A DNA stretch of 32,320 nucleotides. Origin: DASXSB01 sp036506275 (GTDB lineage Bacteria > Methylomirabilota > Methylomirabilia > Rokubacteriales > CSP1-6). This document shows, piece by piece, positions 1 to 8,509 of the stretch. Location of the stretch: NCBI GenBank assembly GCA_036506275.1, contig DASXSB010000045.1:1-32320 (forward strand), read 5' to 3'. The notes under the pieces are model-generated. The model had not been told where the DNA came from, searched no databases, and saw only the letters and a list, made by a program, of their open reading frames with translations. The position numbers and the translations under genes are program-made. The stretch's first letter is position 1. Every line of letters starts with the position of its first letter.

Positions 1-385
1 CGAGCGTCGGCTTGTTGGCGGGCGGCGCGCAGCGGAGCGCCGCAGTGATGTAGGCGTCGCTGAGCCGGAGGCCGTCGTCCCGGTGTCGCGAGGTCGGCCG
101 GTTCGCGAAGCCCGCGTGGTGGAGCGCGTCGAAGAGCCAGTCACCGCTCCGATCGCCCGTGAACATCCGTCCCGTTCGATTGCCGCCGTGCGCCGCGGGC
201 GCGAGCCCGACGAGGAGCAGGCGCGCGCGCGGGTCGCCAAACCCCGGCAGCGGCCGCGCCCAGTAGCGCTGGCCCGCGTAGCGCGGCGGGGGGACGGCGG
301 CGACGGCTTCACGATGGCGGACGAGGCGCGGGCAGCGATGGCAGCGCACGAGGCGCGCGTTCAAATCTTCGAGCGGGGTTTTCAA
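1..385 (-). CDS. Uracil-DNA glycosylase, type 5 (UDGb) family, 3' end cut by the window edge
   Basis: This enzyme removes uracil (and probably other deaminated bases) from DNA to start base-excision repair. Reading the minus strand from a TTG at 385 gives an N-terminal Cys pair in CHRCPRLV (Cys15, Cys18), as in the iron-sulphur UDGs of families 4 and 5. PGFGDPRARLLLVG and the active-site block GLAPAAHGGNRTGRMF (about residues 60-75) follow, then GDRSGDWL and a conserved DAYITAALRCAPP stretch. The GLAPAAHG/NRTGR form of motif 1 is characteristic of family 5. The C-terminal part, including the HPS-type motif, lies outside the window. The TTG start is chosen because it precedes the conserved region by the usual short distance; no clear ribosome site is visible and the true start could differ by a few codons. 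It diverges from the next gene with about 20 bp between starts. Confidence 0.88.
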   Translation of the reverse strand, partial: MKTPLEDLNARLVRCHRCPRLVRHREAVAAVPPPRYAGQRYWARPLPGFGDPRARLLLVGLAPAAHGGNRTGRMFTGDRSGDWLFDALHHAGFANRPTSRHRDDGLRLSDAYITAALRCAPPANKPTL

Positions 386-405
386 TCCGCGGCGATTGTG
401 ACACG

Positions 406-1317
406 GTGATTGGCATGGCGCCACGCCACGGAGCCACACCGCTCACGCGCGTCCCGTCGATTCTCGTCCACGGCGGAGCGGGGGCCGATCCCACCGACGG
501 CCGCGACGAGCTTCGCGACGGCATGCGCGCCGCCGTCCTCGCGGGCTGGCGGGTGCTCGCCGACGGCGGCCGCGCCCTCGACGCCGTGGAGGCGGCCGTG
601 CGCGCGCTCGAGGATCATCCGCGCTTCAACGCCGGGCGCGGGTCCGTGCTCACCACCGCCGGCACCGTGGAGATGGACGCGTCGATCATGGAGGGCGATC
701 GCCTCCAGTGCGGGGCGGTGGGCGCCGTCAGCCGGGTGGCGAACCCGGTCACGCTCGCGCGCCGCGTCCTCGAGGGAAGCCGGCACGTGTTCCTGGTCGG
801 CGAGGGGGCGCACGCGTTCGCGCGCGCAGTCGGGCTACCGGAGTGCGATCCCGCCACCCTCGTCACCGACCGCCAGCGCCGGCGCCACGCCGCCCGCGCT
901 CCCGCGGAGGCGCGCTCCACGGTGGGCGCGGTCGCGCTCGATCGCCATGGCACCGTCGCCGCCGCCACTTCCACCGGCGGCATGGCCGGCAAGCTTCCCG
1001 GGCGCGTGGGTGACAGTGCGCTCATCGGGTGCGGCACCTACGCCGATTCCACCCTCGGCGCCGTGTCCTGCACGGGCGACGGCGAGGCGATCATTCGCGT
1101 CACGCTTGCCCGGCGCGCTCTCGAGTACGTCAAGCAAGCGGACGATCCCGAGTACGCCGCCCGCGTCGCCGTGGACCTCCTCGTCGAGGAAGGGCGCGGC
1201 GAGGGCGGCCTCATCGTCGTCGACTGGCGGGGCCGCGTCGGCCACGCCACCTCCACTCCCTGCATGCCGGTGGCCGCGATGTCCCCTGCCCTCGCGGAGC
1301 CGCGGGTTCTCGCGTGA
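406..1317 (+). CDS. Isoaspartyl peptidase / plant-type L-asparaginase (Ntn hydrolase)
   Basis: The protein should hydrolyse beta-aspartyl dipeptides and asparagine after self-cleavage into alpha and beta chains. At 303 residues it has the family's usual length. The N-terminus carries VHGGAGA (about 21-27) and FNAGRGSVLT (74-83). The autocleavage site and nucleophile is Thr172 in RSTVGAVALD; most relatives have Gly before the Thr, here it is Ser. ATSTGGMAGKLPGRVGDS (187-204) supplies the substrate-binding loop and GCGTYAD follows. GTG at 406 is used, but ATG at 415 is equally possible because neither has a good ribosome site. The next gene overlaps it by 4 bp, so the two are probably cotranslated for degradation of aspartate-family amino acids. 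Confidence 0.92.
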   Translation: MIGMAPRHGATPLTRVPSILVHGGAGADPTDGRDELRDGMRAAVLAGWRVLADGGRALDAVEAAVRALEDHPRFNAGRGSVLTTAGTVEMDASIMEGDRLQCGAVGAVSRVANPVTLARRVLEGSRHVFLVGEGAHAFARAVGLPECDPATLVTDRQRRRHAARAPAEARSTVGAVALDRHGTVAAATSTGGMAGKLPGRVGDSALIGCGTYADSTLGAVSCTGDGEAIIRVTLARRALEYVKQADDPEYAARVAVDLLVEEGRGEGGLIVVDWRGRVGHATSTPCMPVAAMSPALAEPRVLA

Positions 1318-2528
1318 TCGGTCTCCCCGACATCGAGCGCGCGCGCGACCGGATCCGCGGCGCCATCGCCGAAACGCCGTGCGCGTACTCGGAGACGCTC
1401 TCGGAGAAGACCGGCGCCCGCTGCTGGGTGAAGCTCGAGAACCTCCAGATGACGGGGTCGTTCAAGGAGCGGGGCGCCGCCAACCTCCTCCTCCAGCTCG
1501 ACGCCGCCGAGCGCGCGCGCGGCGTCGTGGCGGCGAGCGCGGGCAATCACGGTCTCGCCGTCGCCTTCCACGCGCGGCGGCTCGGGATCCCGGCCGTGAT
1601 CGTGATGCCGGAGTGGGCGCCGCTGATCAAGGTGACGTCGGCGCGCCGCTACGGGGCGGAGGTGATCCTCGCCGGCGGCAACTTCGACGAAGCGTACGCG
1701 CACGCGTGCGCGGTGGCCGAGCAGCACGGCGGCGTCTTCGTCCATCCCTTCGACGACGACCGCATCATCGCCGGTCAGGGCACGCTCGGCCTCGAGCTCC
1801 TGGACCAGCGCCCCGATGTCGACGCAGTGATCGTCCCCGTCGGCGGCGGCGGGCTCATCGGCGGCGTCGCCACCGCCGTGAAGGAGCGCCGGCCCGCCGT
1901 GCGCGTCATTGGCGTGGAGGCGAGCGCGCTGCCCGCCATGCGCCGATCGCTCCAGAGCGGGAGTCGGGTGGCCGTCGCCCCCGCCGCCACCATCGCGGAT
2001 GGCATCGCCGTCCGCGACGTGAGCGATCGCACGCTCGAGATCGCCCGCAAGCGCGTGGACGACGTCGTGACCGTGAGCGAGGAAGAGCTGGCGAACGCGA
2101 TCCTTCTCCTGCTCGAGATCGAGAAGACCGTCGTCGAAGGCGCGGGCGCGGCGCCCCTCGCCGCCCTCCTCAATCGCTCCCTCGGCCTCGCCGACGCCCG
2201 CGTCGTGCTCGTGCTCTCCGGCGGCAACATCGACGTCACCGTCATCTCGCGCATCATCGAGCGTGGACTCGTGAAGGACGGCCGCCTCGTGCGGCTCGGC
2301 GTGCTCCTGCGTGATCGTCCGGGCGCGCTCTCCGGCGTGACGGCCCTCATCGCCCAGGAGCGCGCGAACATCGTCCACATCGAGCACGATCGGGCGTTCT
2401 CCCGGCGCGCCAGCATCGGAGAGACCGAGGTGGAGGTGACGCTGGAGACGAGCGGGCGCCCCCAGATCGAAGCGTTGAAATCGCGGCTGGAAGCGGCCGG
2501 CTACCGCGTGGAGGAGCGCTCGGCCTGA
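1314..2528 (+). CDS. ilvA: Threonine ammonia-lyase (PLP-dependent) with C-terminal ACT domain
   Basis: The enzyme converts threonine (and serine) to 2-oxobutyrate (pyruvate) plus ammonia in the cytoplasm. This 404-residue form has a fold-type II PLP core. The Schiff-base lysine is Lys51 in GSFKERGA, ASAGNHGLAVAF forms the substrate loop, and VGGGGLIGG binds the PLP phosphate. A C-terminal ACT domain begins near LGVLLRDRPGALSGV (about residue 330), suggesting allosteric control by an amino acid. The GTG start at 1314 sits in a GTGA overlap with the stop of the asparaginase gene, which fixes the start and indicates translational coupling. The end overlaps the convergent acyltransferase gene by 28 bp. 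The short single-ACT form is closer to catabolic TdcB-like enzymes than to long biosynthetic IlvA, so the role could be degradative. Confidence 0.9.
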   Translation: MIGLPDIERARDRIRGAIAETPCAYSETLSEKTGARCWVKLENLQMTGSFKERGAANLLLQLDAAERARGVVAASAGNHGLAVAFHARRLGIPAVIVMPEWAPLIKVTSARRYGAEVILAGGNFDEAYAHACAVAEQHGGVFVHPFDDDRIIAGQGTLGLELLDQRPDVDAVIVPVGGGGLIGGVATAVKERRPAVRVIGVEASALPAMRRSLQSGSRVAVAPAATIADGIAVRDVSDRTLEIARKRVDDVVTVSEEELANAILLLLEIEKTVVEGAGAAPLAALLNRSLGLADARVVLVLSGGNIDVTVISRIIERGLVKDGRLVRLGVLLRDRPGALSGVTALIAQERANIVHIEHDRAFSRRASIGETEVEVTLETSGRPQIEALKSRLEAAGYRVEERSA

Positions 2529-3127
2529 AGGGTGTCCGTGATGACCGCGCGCGTCCGTTCCGCGAGCGCGCGCGCGGCCGCCCGCGGCTCCGCGTGGTCG
2601 TCGGCGTGGAGAGGCGCGTGGTAGGTGATCCGCATCCGTCCCCGCCGCGGCCACATCCGCCCGGGTGGCCAGGACTCGTGGCCGCCGACGATCGTCACCG
2701 GGAGGATCGGGACGCCGACGGACACGGCGAGCCGGAAGGCACCCGGCTTGAAGCGCCCGACGCTCCCGTCACGGCTGCGCTCGCCCTCGGGGAAGATCAT
2801 GAGCGCCTCTCCTGCTTGCAGTAGCCTCACCGCCGCGCGCGTGGCGGCCGGATCGCTCGCCTCGACGTTGACGGGAAAGGCTCGCAGGCGGCGAATCCAC
2901 AGACTGAAGAGCGGAATCTCGAAGAGCCGGCTCCACGCCATGTAGTACACGGGGCGCCGGATCGGGATCGTGACGAGCGGCGGATCGGCGTAGGTCTGGT
3001 GATTGGGCGTGATCACCAGACCGCCGGTGGCCGGAATGTGCTCCGTGCCCCTCAGCTCGAGGCCGAAGTAGGCGCGACAGAGTCGGTGGAAGCCGGGACG
3101 GAAGACGTCGAGGACAGGCGTTCGCAC
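2501..3127 (-). CDS. 1-acyl-sn-glycerol-3-phosphate acyltransferase (PlsC/LPLAT family)
   Basis: The predicted reaction is transfer of an acyl group to lysophosphatidate during phospholipid synthesis at the inner membrane face. The 208-residue protein has the four LPLAT blocks. The catalytic HX4D is NHQTYAD (His43, Asp48), block II is around YYMAWSRLFEIP, block III is IFPEGERSRDG (111-121) and block IV is GVPILPVTIVG. The GTG start at 3127 puts the HX4D at the usual distance from the N-terminus. The gene is single, flanked upstream by the terminator of the DksA-like gene, and its end overlaps the threonine ammonia-lyase gene tail to tail. Substrate specificity cannot be read from the sequence. 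Confidence 0.9.
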   Translation of the reverse strand: MRTPVLDVFRPGFHRLCRAYFGLELRGTEHIPATGGLVITPNHQTYADPPLVTIPIRRPVYYMAWSRLFEIPLFSLWIRRLRAFPVNVEASDPAATRAAVRLLQAGEALMIFPEGERSRDGSVGRFKPGAFRLAVSVGVPILPVTIVGGHESWPPGRMWPRRGRMRITYHAPLHADDHAEPRAAARALAERTRAVITDTLQAERSSTR

Positions 3128-3142
3128 GCCGGTAGCCTACAC

Positions 3143-3174
3143 AAAAAAAGGGGGCGGGAACCGCTCCCGCCCCC
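3143..3174 (-). terminator. Intrinsic terminator after the DksA/TraR-like gene
   Basis: A perfect 10-bp GC-rich inverted repeat (3150-3159 with 3165-3174) encloses a 5-nt loop. On the minus strand it is followed directly by seven T residues (3149-3143). It lies 20 bp beyond the stop of the DksA/TraR-like gene, a textbook rho-independent terminator. It is the clearest terminator in the window. Confidence 0.9.
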
Positions 3175-3193
3175 TCGATGGTTTGCTCTTAAG

Positions 3194-3592
3194 CTAGTCG
3201 TCGTCGCCGACTTCCGCCTCCACGACCTCGAGCTGGCGGCCCATCCGCTCCAGTCGGTCCTGGCAGCGCACGCAGGTCTGAACTTCCGGCATCGCGCGCA
3301 GTCGCGCGGGCGCGATGGCCTCTTCGCACTCCACGCAGATGCCGTACTCCCCGCTGTCGAGGCGATCGATGGCGGCGGCGAGGCGATTCACGCGACCCAG
3401 CAGGAGCTCGCGCGTGGCGAAGCCGATCTCACGCCGCTCGACTTCCTGGATCTCGTCGACTTCATCCGCGAACGGGGAGTTGTCTCCCATCGCGCCCGGG
3501 ACATCGTCCAGGGTCACGACGTCGCCGAGCTGGCGAAGCCGGCCAACGGCGGTCTTCAGATCCTGCTCCAGTCGCTCTCGAATCGCCTTCAT
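3194..3592 (-). CDS. DksA/TraR-type zinc finger regulator
   Basis: This is a small protein of the family that binds in the secondary channel of RNA polymerase and, in DksA, works with ppGpp. The 132 residues contain an N-terminal helical region, a predicted coiled coil (about 40-80) and a C-terminal four-cysteine zinc finger: Cys86, Cys89, Cys107 and Cys110 in GICVECEE...QTCVRC. At the coiled-coil tip the DksA pattern DxxDxA appears as DEVDEI, so the second Asp is kept but Ala is replaced by Ile. ATG at 3592 is chosen over an upstream in-frame start because a strong GGGAGGAG site lies just before it. A sigma-54-type promoter ends about 37 bp upstream and an intrinsic terminator follows, so it is monocistronic. 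Confidence 0.88.
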   Translation of the reverse strand: MKAIRERLEQDLKTAVGRLRQLGDVVTLDDVPGAMGDNSPFADEVDEIQEVERREIGFATRELLLGRVNRLAAAIDRLDSGEYGICVECEEAIAPARLRAMPEVQTCVRCQDRLERMGRQLEVVEAEVGDDD

Positions 3593-3628
3593 CTCGCTCC
3601 TCCCTTTCGCGTGACGGCGCAAGCCCAG

Positions 3629-3644
3629 TGCAACGGGCATGCCG
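3629..3644 (-). promoter_or_regulatory. Candidate sigma-54 (-24/-12) promoter of the DksA-like gene
   Basis: On the minus strand the sequence CGGCATGCCCGTTGCA has the obligatory GG and GC dinucleotides separated by exactly 10 nt. Compared with TGGCACG-N4-TTGCW it matches 5 of 7 positions in the -24 element and all 5 in the -12 element. The predicted transcription start (about 3619) gives a leader of roughly 27 nt containing the ribosome site of the gene starting at 3592. An inverted repeat centred about 119 bp upstream of the predicted start could bind the activator. The motif and spacing are observed; use by sigma-54 is inferred. Confidence 0.6.
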
Positions 3645-3728
3645 CACCTTCAGACGCGGGGAGGCTGGCGATAATTCATGGAAAGACGCGAAGGCGGAGC
3701 GCGCGCACTGGCAGCGAGCGCGGTGGTC

Positions 3729-3745
3729 AGGGGCAGAATGCCCGA
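3729..3745. promoter_or_regulatory. Candidate upstream activator site (inverted repeat, copy 1)
   Basis: Read on the minus strand, TCGGGCATTCTGCCCCT is an imperfect inverted repeat of TCGGGC-type half-sites with a 3-nt centre between the 7-mers. It shares 13 of 17 positions with the repeat upstream of the receiver-like gene (12622-12638, minus strand TCGGGCGTTGTGCCCGA). Its centre lies about 119 bp upstream of the start predicted from the sigma-54 promoter at 3629-3644, the usual distance for an NtrC-type enhancer site. Confidence 0.5.
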
Positions 3746-3818
3746 ACTGTGACAGTGTGCCTACGAAACTCGCCACTGCGCGGGTCAGTGGCGCCGCCGA
3801 TACCATTCATGATGTCGG

Positions 3819-3840
3819 CGCGGTCTGACGACAGACCGCG
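3819..3840. repeat. Inverted repeat / hairpin in the intergenic region
   Basis: A perfect 9-bp inverted repeat with core CGGTCTG/CAGACCG encloses a 4-nt loop (ACGA). It lies between the end of the MHS transporter gene and the DksA-like promoter region. No T-tract follows on either side, so it may be a protein-binding site or an RNA hairpin rather than a terminator. The rest of the 326-bp gap between 3592 and 3919 holds the activator site, the sigma-54 promoter and the hairpin at 3876-3909. Confidence 0.4.
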
Positions 3841-3875
3841 GGCAGGAGCGACGACAGGATTAGAGAGTTTCAAGG

Positions 3876-3909
3876 CTCCGGCGCGGCGCGCGACGGCGCC
3901 GCGCCGGAG
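3876..3909 (-). terminator. Strong GC hairpin after the MHS transporter gene, probable terminator
   Basis: A 14-bp perfect inverted repeat (3876-3889 with 3896-3909, 6-nt loop) starts 10 bp beyond the stop of the transporter gene. The minus strand after the stem reads CCTTGAAACTCTC, which is only weakly T-rich, so termination may depend on hairpin strength or on Rho. Confidence 0.5.
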
Positions 3910-3918
3910 TGGAAGCCG

Positions 3919-5262
3919 TCAGGCGCGCGCGCGCGAGGCTTCGATGGCCCCCTCGGTCCAGATGCTGTTCTTGCGCGTCTCGGGCATCACGAACAGCGCG
4001 ATGACGAACATGATCGCAGGCAGCGCGATCGGATACGCCAGCGCCCAGGCGAGACTCCCGGTGGAGGCGTACGCCGAGGTCGTGATGATGGGCACCAGAC
4101 CGCCGCCCCAGCCGTTGCCGATGTGGTAAGGCACCGACACCGAGGTGTAGCGGATGCGCCCGGGGAAGAATTCGGCCAGGAACGCGGCGATCGGCCCGTA
4201 CGTCATGCCGACGTAGTTGACCAGAATCGCCACGATGATAATCGACATCGTGTAGTTGAGGTTCTTGGGATCGGCATAGGTGCCGAGCGCGGAGTAGAGC
4301 GGATAGTACGTCACGGAGGCCAGCAGCATCCCGCCGAGGATGATCGGCTTGCGCCCGACCTTGTCGGACAGCCAACCCCAGAAGATCAGGGTGGGCGTGG
4401 CGATCAGCAGCGCGCTGGCGATGATGTAGCTCGACGTGAGCACGTCCACGTTCTTGACCTTCTGGAGATAGAACAGCGCCCAGAACTGGCCGCTGTACCA
4501 GACACAGCCCTGGCCCAGGACGACCACGCTCGCGATCATGATGTACTTGATGTTGCTGCTCATGAACGCCTCGCGCCAGGGATTCCGCACGAGCTGGCCC
4601 TTCGCCTTGATCTCCTGGAAGATCGGTGTCTCCTGGAGCGACAGCCGGATGTAGATGGCAATCGCGACGAGCAGGAGAGAGATGATGAACGGCACGCGCC
4701 ATCCCCATTCGCTGAAGGCGGCGTCGCCCAGGTATCGCTGCGTGCCGATGATCACGGCGAGCGACACCACGATGCCAAGGGTAGGCGAGGTCTGGAGCCA
4801 GCCTGTGTAGTATCCGCGCTTCTCGTCCGAGATGTGTTCGGCGACGTAGGTGATGGCGCCACCGTACTCACCACCCAGGCAGAGGCCCTGGATCAGGCGA
4901 AGGGCGAAGAGGAGGAACGCCGCCAGGAGACCGATCTGGGCGTAGGTCGGGATCATGCCGATGATGGCGGTGGAGACACCCATGCCGGTCAGGGTCGCGA
5001 TGAACGTGTATTTTCGACCGACCCTGTCGCCGAGCCAGCCGAATACGAACGCGCCCAGCGGCCGGATCAGGAAGCCGACCGAGAAGATCGCCACGGTGCT
5101 GAGGAATGCCGCCACCGGGTGCGTCTTGTCGAAGAATTTGACGGCGAGGATCGAGGCGAGGCTTCCGAAGATGTAGAAGTCGTACCATTCGATGATGTTG
5201 CCGACCGCAGCCGCGATGACGACACGTCGCAACTCTTTGAGGGAAATGTTCGGTGCGGGCAT
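3919..5262 (-). CDS. MFS transporter, metabolite:H+ symporter (MHS) family
   Basis: This is an inner-membrane proton symporter for a small organic acid or zwitterion. The 447-residue protein has the MHS N-terminal signature GNIIEWYDFYIFG (21-33), a loop 2-3 motif GWLGDRVGRK, the GLCLGGEYGGA segment of helix 5 typical of ShiA/ProP/KgtP relatives, and about twelve hydrophobic segments. A second GWLSDKVGRK motif marks the start of the C-terminal half. ATG at 5262 is selected because AGGAGAGG lies 8 nt upstream and the conserved region starts directly after it; the reading frame extends further upstream without conserved sequence. A good sigma-70 promoter lies at 5408-5436 and a hairpin follows the stop. 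The gene appears monocistronic. The substrate is not identifiable. Confidence 0.92.
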   Translation of the reverse strand: MPAPNISLKELRRVVIAAAVGNIIEWYDFYIFGSLASILAVKFFDKTHPVAAFLSTVAIFSVGFLIRPLGAFVFGWLGDRVGRKYTFIATLTGMGVSTAIIGMIPTYAQIGLLAAFLLFALRLIQGLCLGGEYGGAITYVAEHISDEKRGYYTGWLQTSPTLGIVVSLAVIIGTQRYLGDAAFSEWGWRVPFIISLLLVAIAIYIRLSLQETPIFQEIKAKGQLVRNPWREAFMSSNIKYIMIASVVVLGQGCVWYSGQFWALFYLQKVKNVDVLTSSYIIASALLIATPTLIFWGWLSDKVGRKPIILGGMLLASVTYYPLYSALGTYADPKNLNYTMSIIIVAILVNYVGMTYGPIAAFLAEFFPGRIRYTSVSVPYHIGNGWGGGLVPIITTSAYASTGSLAWALAYPIALPAIMFVIALFVMPETRKNSIWTEGAIEASRARA

Positions 5263-5734
5263 GTGGCGCCTCTCCTGTTCTCGGATGCGCGTTGGATTCG
5301 AGCTTCGTGAGCCACCAACGACCCGTGTCAGCGGCTCGACGACTGGGGTCCCCGGTGGCGCCGCGTTTCGGCGCTGCCGGCGCCCGCCGGCGGCCACATT
5401 GCGGCGGATTATAGGTGGTGCCTCGCACACGGGCAAGGCCTCGCCCGCCTGCCTCGGACGCTTCCTCGACCGGGACGCCGCGCACGCCCCTCCCGGTCCC
5501 CGGCCGCTAGCCGCGCGCCGACTCCGTCACCGCTCGCGACCGCCCGCCCCTTCCGCCGCGCCTCCGCCAGCGGCATCGTCACCGTGGCCGGGCATCGATG
5601 ACATCGGCTTGACGCACCGCGACCGCGCTGCGCCCACGACTTCCGGCCGCGGAGCGGCCCCTAGCTCCCGAGGGTAGCGTCACCGCCGCCGGATGCCTTA
5701 GACTGCCCCTACCTCACCGCAAGCGGAGACGTCC
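5263..5734. other. Divergent intergenic region between two transporter genes
   Basis: This 472-bp GC-rich stretch separates the MHS transporter (-) from the ion antiporter (+). The minus side holds the sigma-70 promoter at 5408-5436 and a roughly 140-nt leader containing short GC-rich inverted repeats (for example GCGCCG with CGGCGC at 5359-5375). On the plus side only a weak TTAGAC (5698-5703) resembles a -10 element. No convincing gene is seen. Confidence 0.5.
5408..5436 (-). promoter_or_regulatory. Sigma-70-type promoter of the MHS transporter gene
   Basis: On the minus strand, TTGCCC (-35, 5436-5431) and a perfect TATAAT (-10, 5413-5408) are separated by 17 bp. Transcription would start near 5400, leaving a leader of about 140 nt before the ATG at 5262. 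It is the best vegetative promoter in the window. Confidence 0.7.
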
Positions 5735-6976
5735 GTGCCCCCGGGACGAGATCTTCCTCTTTATACGGTCCTGCCCTTCGTGCTCATGCTCCTCTGTATC
5801 GCCGTTTTCCCGCTCTCGGTCCCGCGCTGGTGGGAACACAACCGTAACAAGCTCCTCCTGTCGTGCGCGCTCGGCTTCCCCATCTTCCTTCTCTATGTGG
5901 TCAGAGAACCGGCCGCGCTCGTCCACACCGGCGAGGAGTACATCTCGTTCGTGATCCTCCTCGCCGCCCTCTACACCATCGCGGGCGGGATGCTGCTGCG
6001 CGGCGACCTCGTCGCCCGCCCACTCACCAATACAGCGTTCCTGGCGGTGGGTGCGGTCCTGGCCTCGATCGTGGGCACCACCGGCGCCTCGATGTTGCTC
6101 ATCCGCGCCCTCCTCCAGACCAATCGCCAACGCGTGCACGTCCGGCACACGGTCGTCTTCTTCATCTTCATCGTCTCCAACATCGGGGGCATGCTGACGC
6201 CGCTCGGCGATCCGCCGCTCTTTCTCGGTTACCTGCAGGGTGTCCCCTTCGGGTGGACGTTCCGCCTCACGCCGCACTGGCTCCTGATGAACGGAGCCTT
6301 GCTCGCGCTCTACGCCGCCTGGGACACGGCGATGTTCGGGCGCGAGCCGAGCGCCGCCATCCTCCTCGACCGGGCCCGGACGGAGCCGCTCGCCGTGCGC
6401 GGTGGTCTCAATGCCGTGTGGCTGGCCGGCGTCGTGGCCGCCGTCGCCTTCCTCTCCGCTCCGATCCGTGAGATCACGATGATCGTCCTCGCCGCGGTGT
6501 CGCTCTGGAGCACACCGCGCGCGATCCGGACCGCGAACGGCTTCACGGCGGCGCCCATCGTCGAGGTGGCGGTGCTGTTCTTCGGGATCTTCCTCACGAT
6601 GATGCCGGCGCTGGAGCTGCTCCGACTCCGCGGCGGAGAGCTCGGGGTACGGGCGCCGTGGCAGTTCTTCTGGGCGACCGGACTCGTGTCGTCCTTCCTC
6701 GACAACGCGCCCACGTACCGGGCCTTCCTCGCGCTCGGACAGGGGCTGGCGCTGCCGGCGGACGTGGTGGGGGTTCCGCACGCGATCTTGATCGCGATCA
6801 GCGTGGGCGCCGTCGCCATGGGCGCGAACACCTACATCGGCAACGCGCCCAACTTCATGGTGAAGGCCATCGCGGAAGAGGCCGGCGTGAAGATGCCGAG
6901 CTTCTTCGGCTACGTGCTGTACAGCGGGGGCATTCTTCTCCCGCTCTTCGCGCTCGTGACGTACGTCTTCTTCTGA
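5735..6976 (+). CDS. Sodium:proton antiporter-like membrane protein (ion transporter / CitMHS superfamily)
   Basis: This is a polytopic inner-membrane protein of 413 residues with about eleven hydrophobic segments. It belongs to the ion-transporter superfamily that includes NhaD and ArsB. Conserved internal-repeat loops are visible: GTTGASMLLIRALLQTN and NIGGMLTPLGDPPLFLGYL in the first half, and FLDNAPTYRAFL with GANTYIGNAPNFMVKAI in the second. The paired NxGG/GDPP and NAP motifs are typical of the re-entrant substrate regions. GTG at 5735 is used because GCGGAG lies 7 nt upstream and the first helix starts at residue 9. The gene stands alone and converges on the malic enzyme gene with 15 bp between stops. 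Sodium is the usual annotation for relatives; the actual ion is inferred. Confidence 0.85.
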   Translation: MPPGRDLPLYTVLPFVLMLLCIAVFPLSVPRWWEHNRNKLLLSCALGFPIFLLYVVREPAALVHTGEEYISFVILLAALYTIAGGMLLRGDLVARPLTNTAFLAVGAVLASIVGTTGASMLLIRALLQTNRQRVHVRHTVVFFIFIVSNIGGMLTPLGDPPLFLGYLQGVPFGWTFRLTPHWLLMNGALLALYAAWDTAMFGREPSAAILLDRARTEPLAVRGGLNAVWLAGVVAAVAFLSAPIREITMIVLAAVSLWSTPRAIRTANGFTAAPIVEVAVLFFGIFLTMMPALELLRLRGGELGVRAPWQFFWATGLVSSFLDNAPTYRAFLALGQGLALPADVVGVPHAILIAISVGAVAMGANTYIGNAPNFMVKAIAEEAGVKMPSFFGYVLYSGGILLPLFALVTYVFF

Positions 6977-6991
6977 GCCCCCCGCGCTCCG

Positions 6992-8431
<1,440 letters not shown>

Positions 8432-8509
8432 GGCCCCCTCCCGTTGACGCATTGGGTAACGGTCCGCGGAGCGGGCGGTATTGTACTCCTCGCGCGGGGG
8501 GCGGGACGG

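Noticed and set aside
1038..2654. A 538-codon minus-strand frame opposite threonine ammonia-lyase
   Set aside because: It has no recognisable motif and biased composition, and the plus strand carries a full PLP enzyme with intact catalytic residues.
5430..5448. CGGGC/GCCCG inverted repeat overlapping the MHS transporter -35 region
   Set aside because: The spacing between half-sites is larger than in the three related repeats and the flanks do not match; treated as chance.
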